A DNA stretch of 64,000 nt from Desulfosporosinus sp. FKB (GCF_002196705.1 NZ_NADJ01000016.1:1-64000); one strand, 5' to 3'. Positions 54,914-64,000 are shown, counted from the first letter of the stretch. Notes: generated from the sequence alone by a model not told the origin. Numbers and translations are program-made.

Positions 54914-56024
54914 TTAGAAAATATCATGACCTCGCTTCAAGGTGTACGTTTCCTCAAAAGCAAGGCCATTTTTTAAGTGAAATATTAATTTGGTTCGTTC
55001 TTTGACTACTATTTTTTCAACTAACTTCCTATATAAATCATCGCTGAATTCTATGAGGTTACCTCGTTGAGCCTCAAGTAAAGTTCCAAGCTCAAGAGTT
55101 CTCGCCATTCTGGTATCTCGATTGTTGATTTCAGCCATCCAATCGGATCGTTCTGCTTGAAGTTGTGTTAAGGTTTTGACCAGTTCTTCATGTTCTGACT
55201 TCACCAAATTGTGGTCTGCATAACCCTTTTCTTCAATTAAAAAGAGCGCTCGTTCTTGTTTGATGAGTTTCTCAATTTCCTCATTCAACTTCGCGATGCG
55301 CTCATTATCTAACCCAGTTAACTTTTCTCTTTCCAATTTGGCTTTGTAATCTCCCAGCAGCTTGGCCCTATCTGTATAAATCGCGTTAAACATTTTAACA
55401 AACAAGCCTTTAATTGTCTCTTCCTTAATCCTCCCTACCCCACAAGAAATTTTACTTCCGATTATATAGGCCCGTTGTAATGGTCTTTTGAAGTCGTGCG
55501 TCTCCGGCATACTTCTCATTTTTCAAAATATCGCGGATGCTTGATTCAACCCATTTAACTTTTCTGGAAATATTTTTAATTCCATCAGCTTCAAGAGCTT
55601 TGGCTATTCGGAAAGCACCCAGACCAGAAAGATAGTCTTTGAAGATTCGTCTCACTATGGCGGCTTGTTCTTCATTAATAATTAGGTTCCCATCTTGGCC
55701 TTTGTCATACCCCAGAAGCCGTTTTGTACTAACTGAAAATTTACCTTTCTTAAAACGCCGTTGGTTACTCCAATGCATGTTTTGGGATATGGACATTTTA
55801 TCGTAAGTTGAAAAATCAATTTCCTCAAATTCTACTTCCTTTATTTCATTTAACAATGATTCATAATATTCAACAGTTTTATCCATTTGTTTTGCTAAAA
55901 CACTTGAAAATATTTTTACAGATACAATGTCACTCTTATCCTGTCTGATATTTTCATATATTGTTCTTCTTCTGACTGCAATTTTTATGGTTTTCTCGAT
56001 TATATCCGCGACATTGTATCCCAT
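54914..56024 (-). pseudogene. large serine recombinase lacking the catalytic domain, frameshifted
   Basis: Recombinase domain: MHWSNQRRFKKGKFSVSTKRLLGYDKGQDG..IVRRIFKDYLSGLGAFRIAKAL..WVESSIRDILKNEKYAGD (55452-56024). After a shift near 55480 it continues with the zinc-ribbon/coiled-coil C-terminus (KLLGDYKAKLEREKLTGLDNERIAKLNEEIEKL..) to a stop at 54914. The N-terminal resolvase domain with the nucleophilic Ser is absent. It is the remnant of an integrative element. Confidence 0.85.
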
Positions 56025-56203
56025 AAACTCCCACCTCGATTAAGTAAAAAGCTTCTAATTATTTCCGATTGTAAAGTCGCTGTTTCAGCGTCTATCTAGG
56101 AGCGACACGTAATAAACCTGCCGTAAAATAATTAATAATTGACCTATATCAATACATCTCAGTTTTTGCCCGCTAGATTATGCCGACATATTTTAGACCT
56201 CAA

Positions 56204-56581
56204 TCAGCGTTGCGATAATCCTTCTCTTTTTGCAAGCTTCCGCTTCTTAGGCTTTGTGGGATTATTTCTAGGCACCATTAAAGATTTCATAGCCCATTCC
56301 GCTAACTGTTCTCTGTTTTCCAAAATATCAACTGGAACCTCATAATATGGCATTACCATAGGTTTGTCATCAAATGGTTTGAATGGTTTCATGCCTGCCA
56401 TTATATAATCTGACTTATTAGAGTCATCCACCTTAAAATAAAGGATGTCATCGGCTAGTAAACCGAAAATCAAACCGTCATAGTAAATACCAGCCCCACC
56501 AAACATCTTTTTGACCGTAACATACCCTAACTTTCCAAGTTGGTCCACTACATATTCTTTGAAGCTTTCGCTGACTGCCAT
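56204..56581 (-). CDS. TfoX/Sxy N-terminal-domain protein
   Basis: 125 residues. ESFKEYVVDQLGKLGYVTVKKMFGGAGIYYDGLIFGLLADDILYFKVDDSN is the TfoX_N fold, with a basic tail PTKPKKRKLAKR. Coupled to yjbQ, 18 bases downstream of its stop. ATG 56581 with CTGGAGGGACATC upstream. A decayed copy is at about 61975-62114. Confidence 0.9.
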   Translation of the reverse strand: MAVSESFKEYVVDQLGKLGYVTVKKMFGGAGIYYDGLIFGLLADDILYFKVDDSNKSDYIMAGMKPFKPFDDKPMVMPYYEVPVDILENREQLAEWAMKSLMVPRNNPTKPKKRKLAKREGLSQR

Positions 56582-56599
56582 GATGTCCCTCCAGTATTA

Positions 56600-57019
56600 T
56601 CAGGTCCTTACTACCATGTCATGGTGTAGAAACTTAACATAACAACTCCGCTCCCTCGGCCCATCGAATTCACAAAAATAAATCCCCTGCCATCGGCCCA
56701 GGAGCAATTTTCCGTTATTAATAATTACGGTTTGGGATGGTCCTACAGTGCTGGCTTTCAGGTGGGCAGCGGAGTTACCCTCACTGTGCCGGTCTTTTGG
56801 AGTCTCCTGTGGGTATATTTCATCAAGCCTCCGAAGAAAGTCTTTCTTTACATCCGGATCAGCATTTTCGTTTATCGTTATACCGGCAGTTGTATGAGGA
56901 CAATACACTACGGCAAGACCATCCCGGATATTTTGGGTAGTTACAAAGTTTTGTACTTGGGCAGTTATATCGATCATTTCGTCGTGCTTTTTGGTCTGGA
57001 GTTGGATTTCATGGATCAT
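56600..57019 (-). CDS. yjbQ: YjbQ-family (UPF0047) protein, secondary thiamine-phosphate synthase-like
   Basis: 139 residues. VVYCPHTTAGITINENADPDVKKD, then HSEGNSAAHLKASTVGPSQTVII and LGRWQGIYFCEFDGPRERSCYVKF: all family hallmarks including the conserved His. YjbQ has weak thiamine-phosphate synthase activity in vitro. Forms an operon with the TfoX gene. ATG 57019 with AGGAGAAC upstream. Confidence 0.95.
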   Translation of the reverse strand: MIHEIQLQTKKHDEMIDITAQVQNFVTTQNIRDGLAVVYCPHTTAGITINENADPDVKKDFLRRLDEIYPQETPKDRHSEGNSAAHLKASTVGPSQTVIINNGKLLLGRWQGIYFCEFDGPRERSCYVKFLHHDMVVRT

Positions 57020-57218
57020 TTATGTTCTCCTATTTCTTACAGATTAATTTCACCCAGCACATCTCTAAGCTTCCCAAGCTCATCTTTGGCAAGCGTTACG
57101 TCTTTGCGCATTTTATTGTGATCTGGTGACCATTCTTTCTATAAAGTTAATAATCTTTAGAAGCATCATAACCAAGGTGCAATTTTAAAACAAACCCTTG
57201 CCCTTCGGAATGCAGCTT

Positions 57219-57758
57219 TCAAGTTGGCATGGTTAAAAGTTTTTTAACTTCCTCAACTGATATGACTTCTGTGAAACGTTTATTCCAAATCTTATAGTTA
57301 TAAAACTCATAAAGTTTCTCTCCGGATAGATAATCATTATCAAAAGTTGTATTTGTTTCTTCAGGTATAATTATTTTATAATCATGATCAAAAGCACTTT
57401 TACAAGTAGCATCTATACAATATTCTGTTTGGAGCCCTACCAATATAATGGTATCTATTTCGTTTCGGTCCAAATACTCCTTTAATCCAGTTTTATGAAA
57501 GGCGCTGTTATACTTTTTTTCAAAGATTAATTCATTCTCGTTAGGTGCTATTTTAGAATAAATCTGCCATCCATCTATGCCTTTTTCAAGTTCAGTGCCT
57601 TTTCCGTCATCATGACGTACATACAGAACTTCTTTCTTATTATCTCTTGCAGTTGAAATTAATTGTCTTATATTTTCGATTACTTTTTCTTCATTATAAG
57701 GATGTTCATTTATCAATGCGTTTTGAACATCCACAACCAACAATACAATATTCCTCAT
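57219..57758 (-). CDS. isochorismatase-family cysteine hydrolase
   Basis: 179 residues from ATG 57758. VVDVQNALI (Asp), FEKKYNSAFHKTGL (Lys), and LVGLQTEYCIDATCKSAFDHDYKIIIPEE with the nucleophilic Cys give a complete D-K-C triad. Family members hydrolyse amides or isochorismate; substrate unknown. Single-gene unit, with GAAGGAAG at correct spacing. Confidence 0.93.
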   Translation of the reverse strand: MRNIVLLVVDVQNALINEHPYNEEKVIENIRQLISTARDNKKEVLYVRHDDGKGTELEKGIDGWQIYSKIAPNENELIFEKKYNSAFHKTGLKEYLDRNEIDTIILVGLQTEYCIDATCKSAFDHDYKIIIPEETNTTFDNDYLSGEKLYEFYNYKIWNKRFTEVISVEEVKKLLTMPT

Positions 57759-57865
57759 AATACGTACTTCCTTCACTTAAAGGTTCTCCCCATCGCTCCG
57801 AGCATGATGATTATTGTTTTTTAAACAAAAAACCATTGGCTATAATTATTACATTACTCATACAA

Positions 57866-58054
57866 TTACTCTAACATTAATTTCTTAAAGGATTCAAAAC
57901 CTTTTTGTGCAACTCTTCCATCTTCATCTGAGGCTAAACCTCTTACCCCTATTGCACCTAGGACTTTATCTTCATAAATTAATTGTATGCCGCCTTCAAT
58001 AGGCATACAGTTAGGAAGGCTTAGTATACCTAAGTTCTCATTTCCTTTTGACAA
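57866..58054 (-). pseudogene. GlcG/HbpS-like protein, C-terminal fragment
   Basis: 62 residues. MPIEGGIQLIYEDKVLGAIGVRGLASDEDGRVAQKGFESF matches the conserved C-terminal half (PI-x-G-G-x-x-I..G-A-I-G-V) of the heme-binding GlcG/HbpS family, usually about 140 residues. N-terminal half missing; TTG start only. Confidence 0.7.
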
Positions 58055-58112
58055 TAATTTCTCATGAAAAACTGTAATTCTCCTATAATTTCTGCATGGA
58101 AGGCTTTCTTTT

Positions 58113-58432
58113 GTGCTATACCTATTTATATGTGAACCATTCTATAGTGACAAAATCATATTGGTTACAGGTTCGCAGAACAATTCCACTCTAAGCGGTA
58201 TCACAGACGACGAGCTTAGAAGGCTACCTTTATTATCCTCTGCAATACTGACGGAACCTTTTCAAGAATGGTTCTACTCGGTTTTTCCAAAAAACTATGT
58301 ATATCCACTGGATATCAATATTAGCAGTAGCATTATTACATTTTTAAAAGAAGGGATTGGCTATAGCTTCATGATAGAGCCTGCCGCCAGGAGGTTTCTG
58401 GAAGAAGGTTCACTAGTGGAAGTAAAATTTCT
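58113..58432 (+). pseudogene. LysR-type regulator C-terminal fragment
   Basis: About 105 residues. LPLLSSAILTEPFQEWF..DINISSSIITFLKEGIGYSFMIEPAARRFLEEGSLVEV is the effector-binding domain end of LysR regulators. The HTH and first half are missing. It fuses directly into the opposite-strand CPBP fragment at about 58430. Confidence 0.75.
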
Positions 58433-58767
58433 ACTGGTTTCAGAACTGTCATAAGTATAGCTCCTGCTACAAACAATGAAAGAGAGTATACTATTAATTT
58501 TGTAACGTTCATTTTACTTTTTAACCCAAGTATTTTAAATATGTTGTAGCTTCCATCTTCCTTTTTTGCTACATAAAACAAAAGCCCAAGTTCTATAGGT
58601 ATTGTAGAAAAAACTGCGGACAGAGCTGCAATAACTACTTTGGGATATCCCGCCAACAGTCCTAACTTCCAAAAGAATATGTAGACTATACTTAATGCAA
58701 TCCCAGGAAACAAATGAAGAAATATTAGTTTCCCTATGTTTTTTATTTCTTTGTTTTTATTCAACAT
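58430..58767 (-). pseudogene. CPBP-type membrane protease N-terminal fragment
   Basis: About 112 residues with four TM segments (LIFLHLFPGIALSIVYIFFW, VVIAALSAVFSTIPIELGLLFYV, LIVYSLSLFVAGAILMTVL), like the N-terminus of CAAX/CPBP proteases. The EExxxR catalytic half is cut off at the LysR junction. ATG 58767 with AGGAG. Family tentative. Confidence 0.55.
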
Positions 58768-59315
58768 TACTACTCCTAGCATATATCTTTTTTCAAATGA
58801 ATTATACGCAGTAGTCAATTCATAGTGTGATTTTTGAAGAACGTATCTTTGGAAATAATTGATATGTCATTCGGCATCTTAATACCGGAAATATAAAAAG
58901 CGTACCTCCTAAACGAATTGATAGGATACCATCTGCCATTATCTCGGCAAAATCCATTCTCTCAAGGAAGCCCGGTATCAATCCTGTTCTCTCGCGAACG
59001 GAATACGACCTGATAGACTGATTTCCTCGCACAAGCAAAATCACGTTTTGAGTGTACAGTTTAAAAATCGCAAAACCACAGAAAGGGCTTATTTACTGGG
59101 TTTTCCGTACATTCAATTTTTTACCCGCGAGACATCAATACTACCGTCTCAACGTGCCTGGAGTTGCCAAATTGGCTCGATAGAAAACACATTGAAGCCG
59201 TTTAATGAGTCCGAGTCCCCTTGCCCTCCACTGTCAAATGACTCAATAATTGATACAAATTAACGATGCACCCACTCTATTTTAAAGGGGTTCATTTGCT
59301 TTTAGGGAGGCAAGT

Positions 59316-59501
59316 ATGGAGGTTAATGGTATATATATGTTTTTTCCACTAAGCAAAGTAATTCCTATGTCAATTACAAAAAAATGGCCACGAATAAGAA
59401 TGGAAATAAATGAATACAAGAAGAAAGGACTTTTGTATGCCTATAGGCGGAAACTAAATCAAGGGGTCTGTTGTGCTCTTCTTAACGAACTTGCAGAGTA
59501 A
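59316..59501 (+). CDS. small hypothetical protein
   Basis: 61 residues, ATG 59316 six bases after AGGGAGG. ITKKWPRIRMEINEYKKKGLLYAYRRKLNQGVCCAL looks like an amphipathic basic helix. No family recognised, and 58820-59315 upstream holds no convincing gene. Plausible but unproven. Confidence 0.4.
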   Translation: MEVNGIYMFFPLSKVIPMSITKKWPRIRMEINEYKKKGLLYAYRRKLNQGVCCALLNELAE

Positions 59502-59890
59502 TCTGTCTAGTTATACACTATGCCTCTGCTATTTGTTTTTTATCAAATGTAGCTGATAAATTTTTTCTTGATTAGTTATTCTGGAAATACTTAAACCTTT
59601 TTAAAGATTAAACAAATTAAACGTGTGTTTCATAGCAGTACAAAACTAAAGCCACAAAAAGCGAAAATCGATTTTAAAAGTAGCTCTAGCAAAACAACAT
59701 TTTTTGTACGCTTTCCTGTTACTGCCTGAGTTTTTACTCTTGTTCATGCATTTCACCCTATTTTTGTTAAGCTATTTTCCATAAGTATCCTTATTTAGAA
59801 GTATTTCTACATCTAACATCATAACCCTTCACAAACCGCGAATTTCTATAGGCTTTTAATGCAAAAAATTTCTCCTTCCGCATAAGCAAG

Positions 59891-60082
59891 ATGTCAAGTA
59901 AAGTTGTGATTAGTGACACAAGCACTTGGCTGGTGACACTTACAGAATACGGATTCTTAGCCTGGGTAGACACATCTTTAGATAAACCTCTCGGCTACTT
60001 TGATTCTTTTGACCTTGCAAAACAGGAGATACTAGATACCATAAATCCATCGTTTATTGATACAAAACCACATCAGAGTTAA
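59891..60082 (+). CDS. possible small protein
   Basis: 63 residues with a plausible amphipathic pattern (TEYGFLAWVDTSLDKPLGYFDSFDLAKQEILD) but only a weak ribosome-binding site. It could be part of a decayed gene. 59502-59890 shows no other gene. Confidence 0.3.
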   Translation: MSSKVVISDTSTWLVTLTEYGFLAWVDTSLDKPLGYFDSFDLAKQEILDTINPSFIDTKPHQS

Positions 60083-60178
60083 TCTAAAGGCCTAGGCTAC
60101 TGTGCCCTTATTCAGATAGTTATGTTAAATACATACAATGAATTAGCAAGTAAAACTAAATCAAAACGACACCCCAAC

Positions 60179-60213
60179 AAAACAAGGACCAAAATCGAAA
60201 TTGGTCCTTGTTC
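60179..60213. terminator. hairpin CAAGGACCAA/TTGGTCCTTG
   Basis: An 11-12 bp stem with T-rich TTCTTAATTG following on the plus strand, about 95 bases after the 59891-60082 frame. Confidence 0.65.
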
Positions 60214-60255
60214 TTAATTGTATTCGTACAACAGAATTAAACTTGATTTTAGTTC

Positions 60256-60447
60256 TTGGGCCAATTCCAGAAAGCATTTTACTCCCCGCTGCGATTTCTT
60301 CTATTGAAGCAAGAAAAAGATAAATTAGCCAGTCTTCACAAAATCGATTACATGTTGGATAAACCGTTTGATTTGGAACATCTAAGTGGTGTTGTTGATG
60401 ACCTATTGAATACGGCGAGTATTACCGTTAGCATTTTGGCAAAATAA
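60256..60447 (+). pseudogene. receiver-domain C-terminal fragment
   Basis: MLDKPFDLEHLSGVVDDLL contains the conserved K-P-F/F-D-x-x-x-L end of response regulator receivers. Only about 35 residues of the family remain; the phospho-acceptor part is missing. Confidence 0.55.
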
Positions 60448-60484
60448 ATCAAACCAGAACTTTTTAAAAGTGTGACTAATTATT

Positions 60485-60512
60485 AAGCCGTCCCTTTCTT
60501 GTGGGACGGCTT
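60485..60512. terminator. intrinsic terminator AAGCCGTCCC/GGGACGGCTT
   Basis: 10-bp perfect stem. TTTTGATTTT follows on the plus strand; on the minus strand it follows the diguanylate cyclase stop by about 60 bases. Confidence 0.8.
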
Positions 60513-60570
60513 TTGATTTTGTGGAACGTAATGGATCAATTTAAGCATTTTGAATGTTATGTTTACTAAC

Positions 60571-61674
60571 CTAATTTTCGTTTAAAACCGTTCCTTCATT
60601 ATTTGCCAAAATAACTCTGTTTCGGCCTGCTCTTTTGGCTTGATACAGTGCAGAATCGGCTTGCTCCACTAGCATTTCTATATTCCTCACTGTGTATGGA
60701 TAGATTGCTACCCCTATTGAAATAGTAATGTTTATTGTTTTATTATCCAGAAGGAAAAACTTATGCTCCTGGACTGCTTTTCGAATTCTCTCAGCCACTT
60801 CCAAAACTTTATCTCGTGGACACTCAATTAAAATTACCGAAAATTCTTCACCGCCATTGCGCGATACTATGTCTGAAGAACTCGTAGAACTGAGCAAGAT
60901 TTTACCTATCTCTTCTAAAACCTTGTCTCCATTTTGATGTCCGTATAGATCATTGACCTTTTTGAAATAATCAATATCAATAAATAGCATAGAAATTATA
61001 CTGTAGCTACTTAAGTTATCAATTAACTTATTGAGTTCTTTATCAAATTGTCGAACGCATAAAAGTCCGGTTCGATGGTCTCTGAATGATTCTTCTTTAT
61101 ATCTCTGATAGGTAAATCGTAAGAAATCAATATAGTGTAGATAAACATAGACCACAATTGAAGCAATAATAGTGCTAATCCAGTAAATTAAAATTGTTTC
61201 AATCAACAACTTACCATTCCTAATAGTAATAAGAAAAGTTAGAGTAGGGAATACGAGCGTGTAGATACTCATTGCTATCCATTGTTCCCTACCCTTTTTC
61301 ATATATTTAGATGTAAATGCACAACAAATAGAGATTAAAATGATATTTAAAGCTGCCATTAACGATGCAAACGTTAAGCCTTGGAATAATAGTCGAAACA
61401 AACTCAGGACAAGACCGGTTATTATTACTGACACTAACCCGCAGTAAGAAGCTGATAGCAAAATCGCTATATTCCTCAAATCCATAATCACATTTGGGGT
61501 AATTTCTATACTATAAGTCATCAAAATCATTCCAAGCATTGCTGAGGCAATGCCAAAAAAAATTCGTAACTTTAACGGCGAAAACGGTGTTATCTCCTTA
61601 TTGATGAGAATCTGATTGCCTATACTTATTGTTGCAATAATCACTGCAGCATTAATAAATAACTCGCTAATCAT
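60571..61674 (-). CDS. membrane diguanylate cyclase (5TMR-LYT plus GGDEF)
   Basis: 367 residues. Five to six TM helices (residues about 5-190) of the 5TM-receptor LytS-YhcK type, then a GGDEF domain: DHRTGLLCVRQFDKEL, IDIDYFKKVNDLYGHQNGD, and the active-site loop RNGGEEF (G-G-E-E-F). No RxxD inhibitory site before the loop (SSSDIVSRN). It should make cyclic di-GMP. ATG 61674 preferred over the TTG at 61686. Confidence 0.93.
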   Translation of the reverse strand: MISELFINAAVIIATISIGNQILINKEITPFSPLKLRIFFGIASAMLGMILMTYSIEITPNVIMDLRNIAILLSASYCGLVSVIITGLVLSLFRLLFQGLTFASLMAALNIILISICCAFTSKYMKKGREQWIAMSIYTLVFPTLTFLITIRNGKLLIETILIYWISTIIASIVVYVYLHYIDFLRFTYQRYKEESFRDHRTGLLCVRQFDKELNKLIDNLSSYSIISMLFIDIDYFKKVNDLYGHQNGDKVLEEIGKILLSSTSSSDIVSRNGGEEFSVILIECPRDKVLEVAERIRKAVQEHKFFLLDNKTINITISIGVAIYPYTVRNIEMLVEQADSALYQAKRAGRNRVILANNEGTVLNEN

Positions 61675-61904
61675 CTTTGAAATCAACCAATCCTAAATTT
61701 TTAAACCATTTTTGAGTATACCACAACTTAAACTCCAAATGGGAGAAATAAATATTTATTACAAAATCCTGTATAAGGTATCTTAATCGTATGGACACTC
61801 GATATCCATATGCAAACATTAATAGCCACTTTAAATTCAAGCAGACAGCCTGACTTAACTTAAACATCTAATTACCCATAATCGTGCCGTTCCTTATTAT
61901 ATAT

Positions 61905-62245
61905 TCGGCCTTTATCAATGAATCTCGGAGGTTGCCTGCAAGACTAAGCTGACATATTTTGGGCATCAATCAGAGCTGTAATGTTACTTTTCTTTCTTTT
62001 CTGTTTTTCGCCTCTTAGGCTTCGTGAGATTATTTCTTCCCTTTTGACCGTAACAAAACCCAACTTTCCAAGTTGGTCTAATACATATTCTTTGAAACTT
62101 TCGCTAACTGCCACGATGTTCCTCCAGAATTATCAGGCCCTTCCCATGTCTTGATGTAGAAACTTAACATAACAACTCCGCTCCCTTGGCCCATCAAACT
62201 CACAAAAGTAGAAATGGGCAACAGAGTTACCTTCAAGGTGTCGGT
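61905..62245 (-). pseudogene. decayed duplicate of the yjbQ-tfoX pair
   Basis: Same order as 56110-57019. The yjbQ part (KDRHLEGNSVAH then FYFCEFDGPRERSCYVKFLHQD) lost its middle, the tfoX part (AVSESFKEYVLDQLGKLGFVTVK then a shortened basic tail) lost about 75 codons, and the trailing intergenic sequence (CTGATTGA..AAAATATGTC..) is also retained. DNA identity remains high, so the duplication is old but recognisable. Confidence 0.85.
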
Positions 62246-62479
62246 CTTTTGTGATGAATTTAATTATACCACCGTACCTAGACAAATTGTTGTTCAACGT
62301 CTCCTGTTTTCGCTTATATAAGTAAAAATCCAGAACAACACGCCCTGGATTACATTCCCGCAAAGCCGTTTAGATTATTTGGTTTTCTGGCAGGTGGGGA
62401 TTTTTCTTAGTCTTCCTCAAACAGTGGATGGTTGACCTGATTAGTAGATTCACGAAATTTGCTGCGAAGAAATTGATAT

Positions 62480-63163
62480 TTATTTCCTTCCAAAAAGAAC
62501 TACAAAATTAAAATATTTATAAACGCAATCTACATCTAAGAAGCCACTATCCTTTATCCATTTCAGTTGGTCTGATAATGTTGACATTCTATCTAAATTT
62601 GCTCTTTCATATGCTGATTGAATTTCTTCCTTTGACAAGCCGCTGCTTCCGACCTTATTTTTCCAATCGTTTTTGTACAACGATTCCATGAAGTGGGTTT
62701 CCCCCAGAACTTGGTCTGCATTAATAAAAACCCCATCCTGATTTAAACTAGAATAGATATTTTGATATAACTGTTTTTTCTCATCACCAGATAAATGGTG
62801 TATTGAAAGTGAGGAAATCACGACATCATACTTTCTATCGAATTTATGCTTGGTATAGTCATCAATTATGTACGTGATATTCTGATTAGCGACAAACCTT
62901 TCTTTTGCCATATCTAACATTTTTTCAGACAGGTCAATCAAAGTCACAAATGCATCCGGATATTTCTCCAAAATGAAAGAAGATAATAAACCGGTTCCAG
63001 CACCAATGTCTAATATTTGGGGGTTTTTAGTTTTAGTTTCTGCGAGTGAAATTGCTATAAAATAGAAATCATCAAAACAGGGAATAAGCTTTTTTCTTTG
63101 CCCATCATACTGACTGGCATTTTCATCAAATTTAATTTTTACATCACTGCGTTCAAAACTCAT
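62480..63163 (-). CDS. class I SAM-dependent methyltransferase
   Basis: 227 residues. ILDIGAGTGLLSSFILEKYP (motif I), VTLIDLSEKMLDMAKERF, FDRKYDVVISSLSIHHLSGDEKKQLYQNIYSSLNQDGVFINADQV: a complete Methyltransf_12/25-like domain. Substrate unknown. ATG 63163 with AGAAGGTGCTCT upstream. Single gene. Confidence 0.93.
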   Translation of the reverse strand: MSFERSDVKIKFDENASQYDGQRKKLIPCFDDFYFIAISLAETKTKNPQILDIGAGTGLLSSFILEKYPDAFVTLIDLSEKMLDMAKERFVANQNITYIIDDYTKHKFDRKYDVVISSLSIHHLSGDEKKQLYQNIYSSLNQDGVFINADQVLGETHFMESLYKNDWKNKVGSSGLSKEEIQSAYERANLDRMSTLSDQLKWIKDSGFLDVDCVYKYFNFVVLFGRK

Positions 63164-63467
63164 AGAGCACCTTCTTCACTTTTTTCTCATCTTAAACTTT
63201 ATATTATTTAAGAAAACCTAATTGTCATGATATTTTAAAAATAAAACGATAGTTTCTCTTTAGGAAACATTATATCATAAAAATAAACAAAAAGTAAAGA
63301 TTGTTTTAATTGGGGTATTCAAAAAGGGTAAATATGACCTGCTGAGCAACTCACATATCCCGATATGTCGAGCATCTAATCTGGCAGGCCAGCCTACACC
63401 AACCCGTAGACCGATTTCAAAGCCGCTAACATCCTTAATAGCCGAACCGGACGTTGCACTGGCATCG

Positions 63468-63896
63468 TTATGAGTTTGAATCTTCTTGTAGTTTAATCTT
63501 CAAATCAGCAAGATAAGTCTTTTGAATCTTTTCTAGGTCCCAAAATAAATGGGACATCATTCTTATTATTGGATTCTTAATCAGAATATTTTCCGTGAAA
63601 ATTACTTTTGTACCTCCCGTTTCGGTAGGAGAGAAATATCCTGTCCAGTGGCCAATAAACATTTTGTTTTCCAGGTCAAAAACGTATTTGTTGTTTTCGA
63701 CCTTTTCAACAAGAGTAAATTTCGTATAAGTTTTTTCATTATAGTACTCCAGCCAATGGTTCCCATCGGGATAAACTTCTATTTTCATAATATCTGAACG
63801 CCATTTATAATCCACATTATTAGTTACAACATTCCACACTGTCTTAACATCTGATTTAAAATACGCAGTAATTTCAGGCACTCTTATTTTTGGCAT
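63468..63896 (-). CDS. SRPBCC-family protein
   Basis: 142 residues from ATG 63896. EITAYFKSDVKTVWNVVTNNVDYKWRSDIMKIEVYPDGNHWLEYY then FVLVEKVENNKYVFDLENKMFIGHWTGYFSPTETGGTKVIFTE: the START/SRPBCC helix-grip pattern for binding hydrophobic ligands. GGAG lies nine bases upstream. Followed at its start by repeat E4 of the preceding unit. Confidence 0.88.
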   Translation of the reverse strand: MPKIRVPEITAYFKSDVKTVWNVVTNNVDYKWRSDIMKIEVYPDGNHWLEYYNEKTYTKFTLVEKVENNKYVFDLENKMFIGHWTGYFSPTETGGTKVIFTENILIKNPIIRMMSHLFWDLEKIQKTYLADLKIKLQEDSNS

Positions 63897-63923
63897 ATCG
63901 TAGATCTCCAATCCAAACTATTA

Positions 63924-64000
63924 AAACGCATCCCCTCAGCATCCCGGTTCAGTGAACGCCTTTGGATAGGTAAGGACATCCCGCTGGATTGTCTGTTAGG
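63924..64000 (-). repeat. E-type repeat, copy 4 (runs off the window)
   Basis: Minus-strand CCTAACAGACAATCCAGCGGGATGTCCTTACCTATCCAAAGGCGTTCACTGAACCGGGATGCTG..GGATGCGTT. Starts with CCTAAC at the edge. Next to the SRPBCC start, so the preceding gene should lie just outside. Confidence 0.8.

Noticed and set aside
33440-64000. CRISPR array
   Set aside because: Repeats are 70-90 bases, few and unevenly spaced, with genes between; no spacer structure or cas genes.

Overview
The window looks like chromosomal DNA of a low-GC, spore-forming anaerobic Firmicute, most likely a Desulfosporosinus/Desulfitobacterium-type member of the Peptococcaceae. The evidence is a Spo0E-like sporulation phosphatase, a split transketolase, HelD, a TPP-riboswitch thiamine operon, an octaheme hydroxylamine-oxidoreductase-type cytochrome with a membrane partner, a small siroheme sulfite reductase-like protein and a sulfide:quinone-oxidoreductase-like flavoprotein. 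The species assignment is inference. No rRNA, complete tRNA or CRISPR array was seen.

Left part (1-31 kb) is a mostly ordinary chromosome of small transcription units, most ending in clear hairpin terminators. In order it holds acetyltransferases, the two-subunit transketolase, a flavin reductase, a flavodoxin, a DUF4405 membrane cytochrome, a Tat-exported propeller-like protein, a small sulfite reductase-like protein, a slipin and a cupin. These are followed by the octaheme cytochrome plus membrane partner with a CRP/FNR-type palindrome upstream, an anion/H+ antiporter-type permease, a chemotaxis receptor, an internally duplicated small protein, an SQR-like flavoprotein, a GC-rich cobalamin-binding radical SAM protein, the thiM-thiE-(thiD remnant)-thiC operon and helD. 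Several genes here are dying by internal deletion: a MoxR-like ATPase joined to a VWA protein, a YraQ-type permease, an MFS transporter and thiD.

Right part (33-64 kb) is an accessory region. Most genes are short, functionally unrelated and on the minus strand: many GNAT acetyltransferases, DinB, three TfoX copies, methyltransferases, a TIM-barrel isomerase-like protein, an isochorismatase-like hydrolase, SRPBCC and orphan membrane proteins. Between them lie dispersed 70-90 bp repeats, some with palindromic structure (families E, F, G and H here), often directly after a stop codon. This layout resembles an integron-type gene-cassette array without a visible integrase, but the canonical attC boxes are incomplete, so this remains a hypothesis. 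The same region contains two group II intron 3' fragments, an IS21 istA remnant, broken serine recombinases, a decayed duplicate of the yjbQ-tfoX pair, and fragments of subtilase, LysR, CPBP, GlcG-like, receiver and AAA_13 proteins. Intact plus-strand islands within it are amt and a ferritin-like gene. A KAP-family NTPase may be a defence gene.

The overall picture is a respiratory/sulfur/nitrogen-metabolism backbone followed by a region that gains single genes and loses them by deletion.
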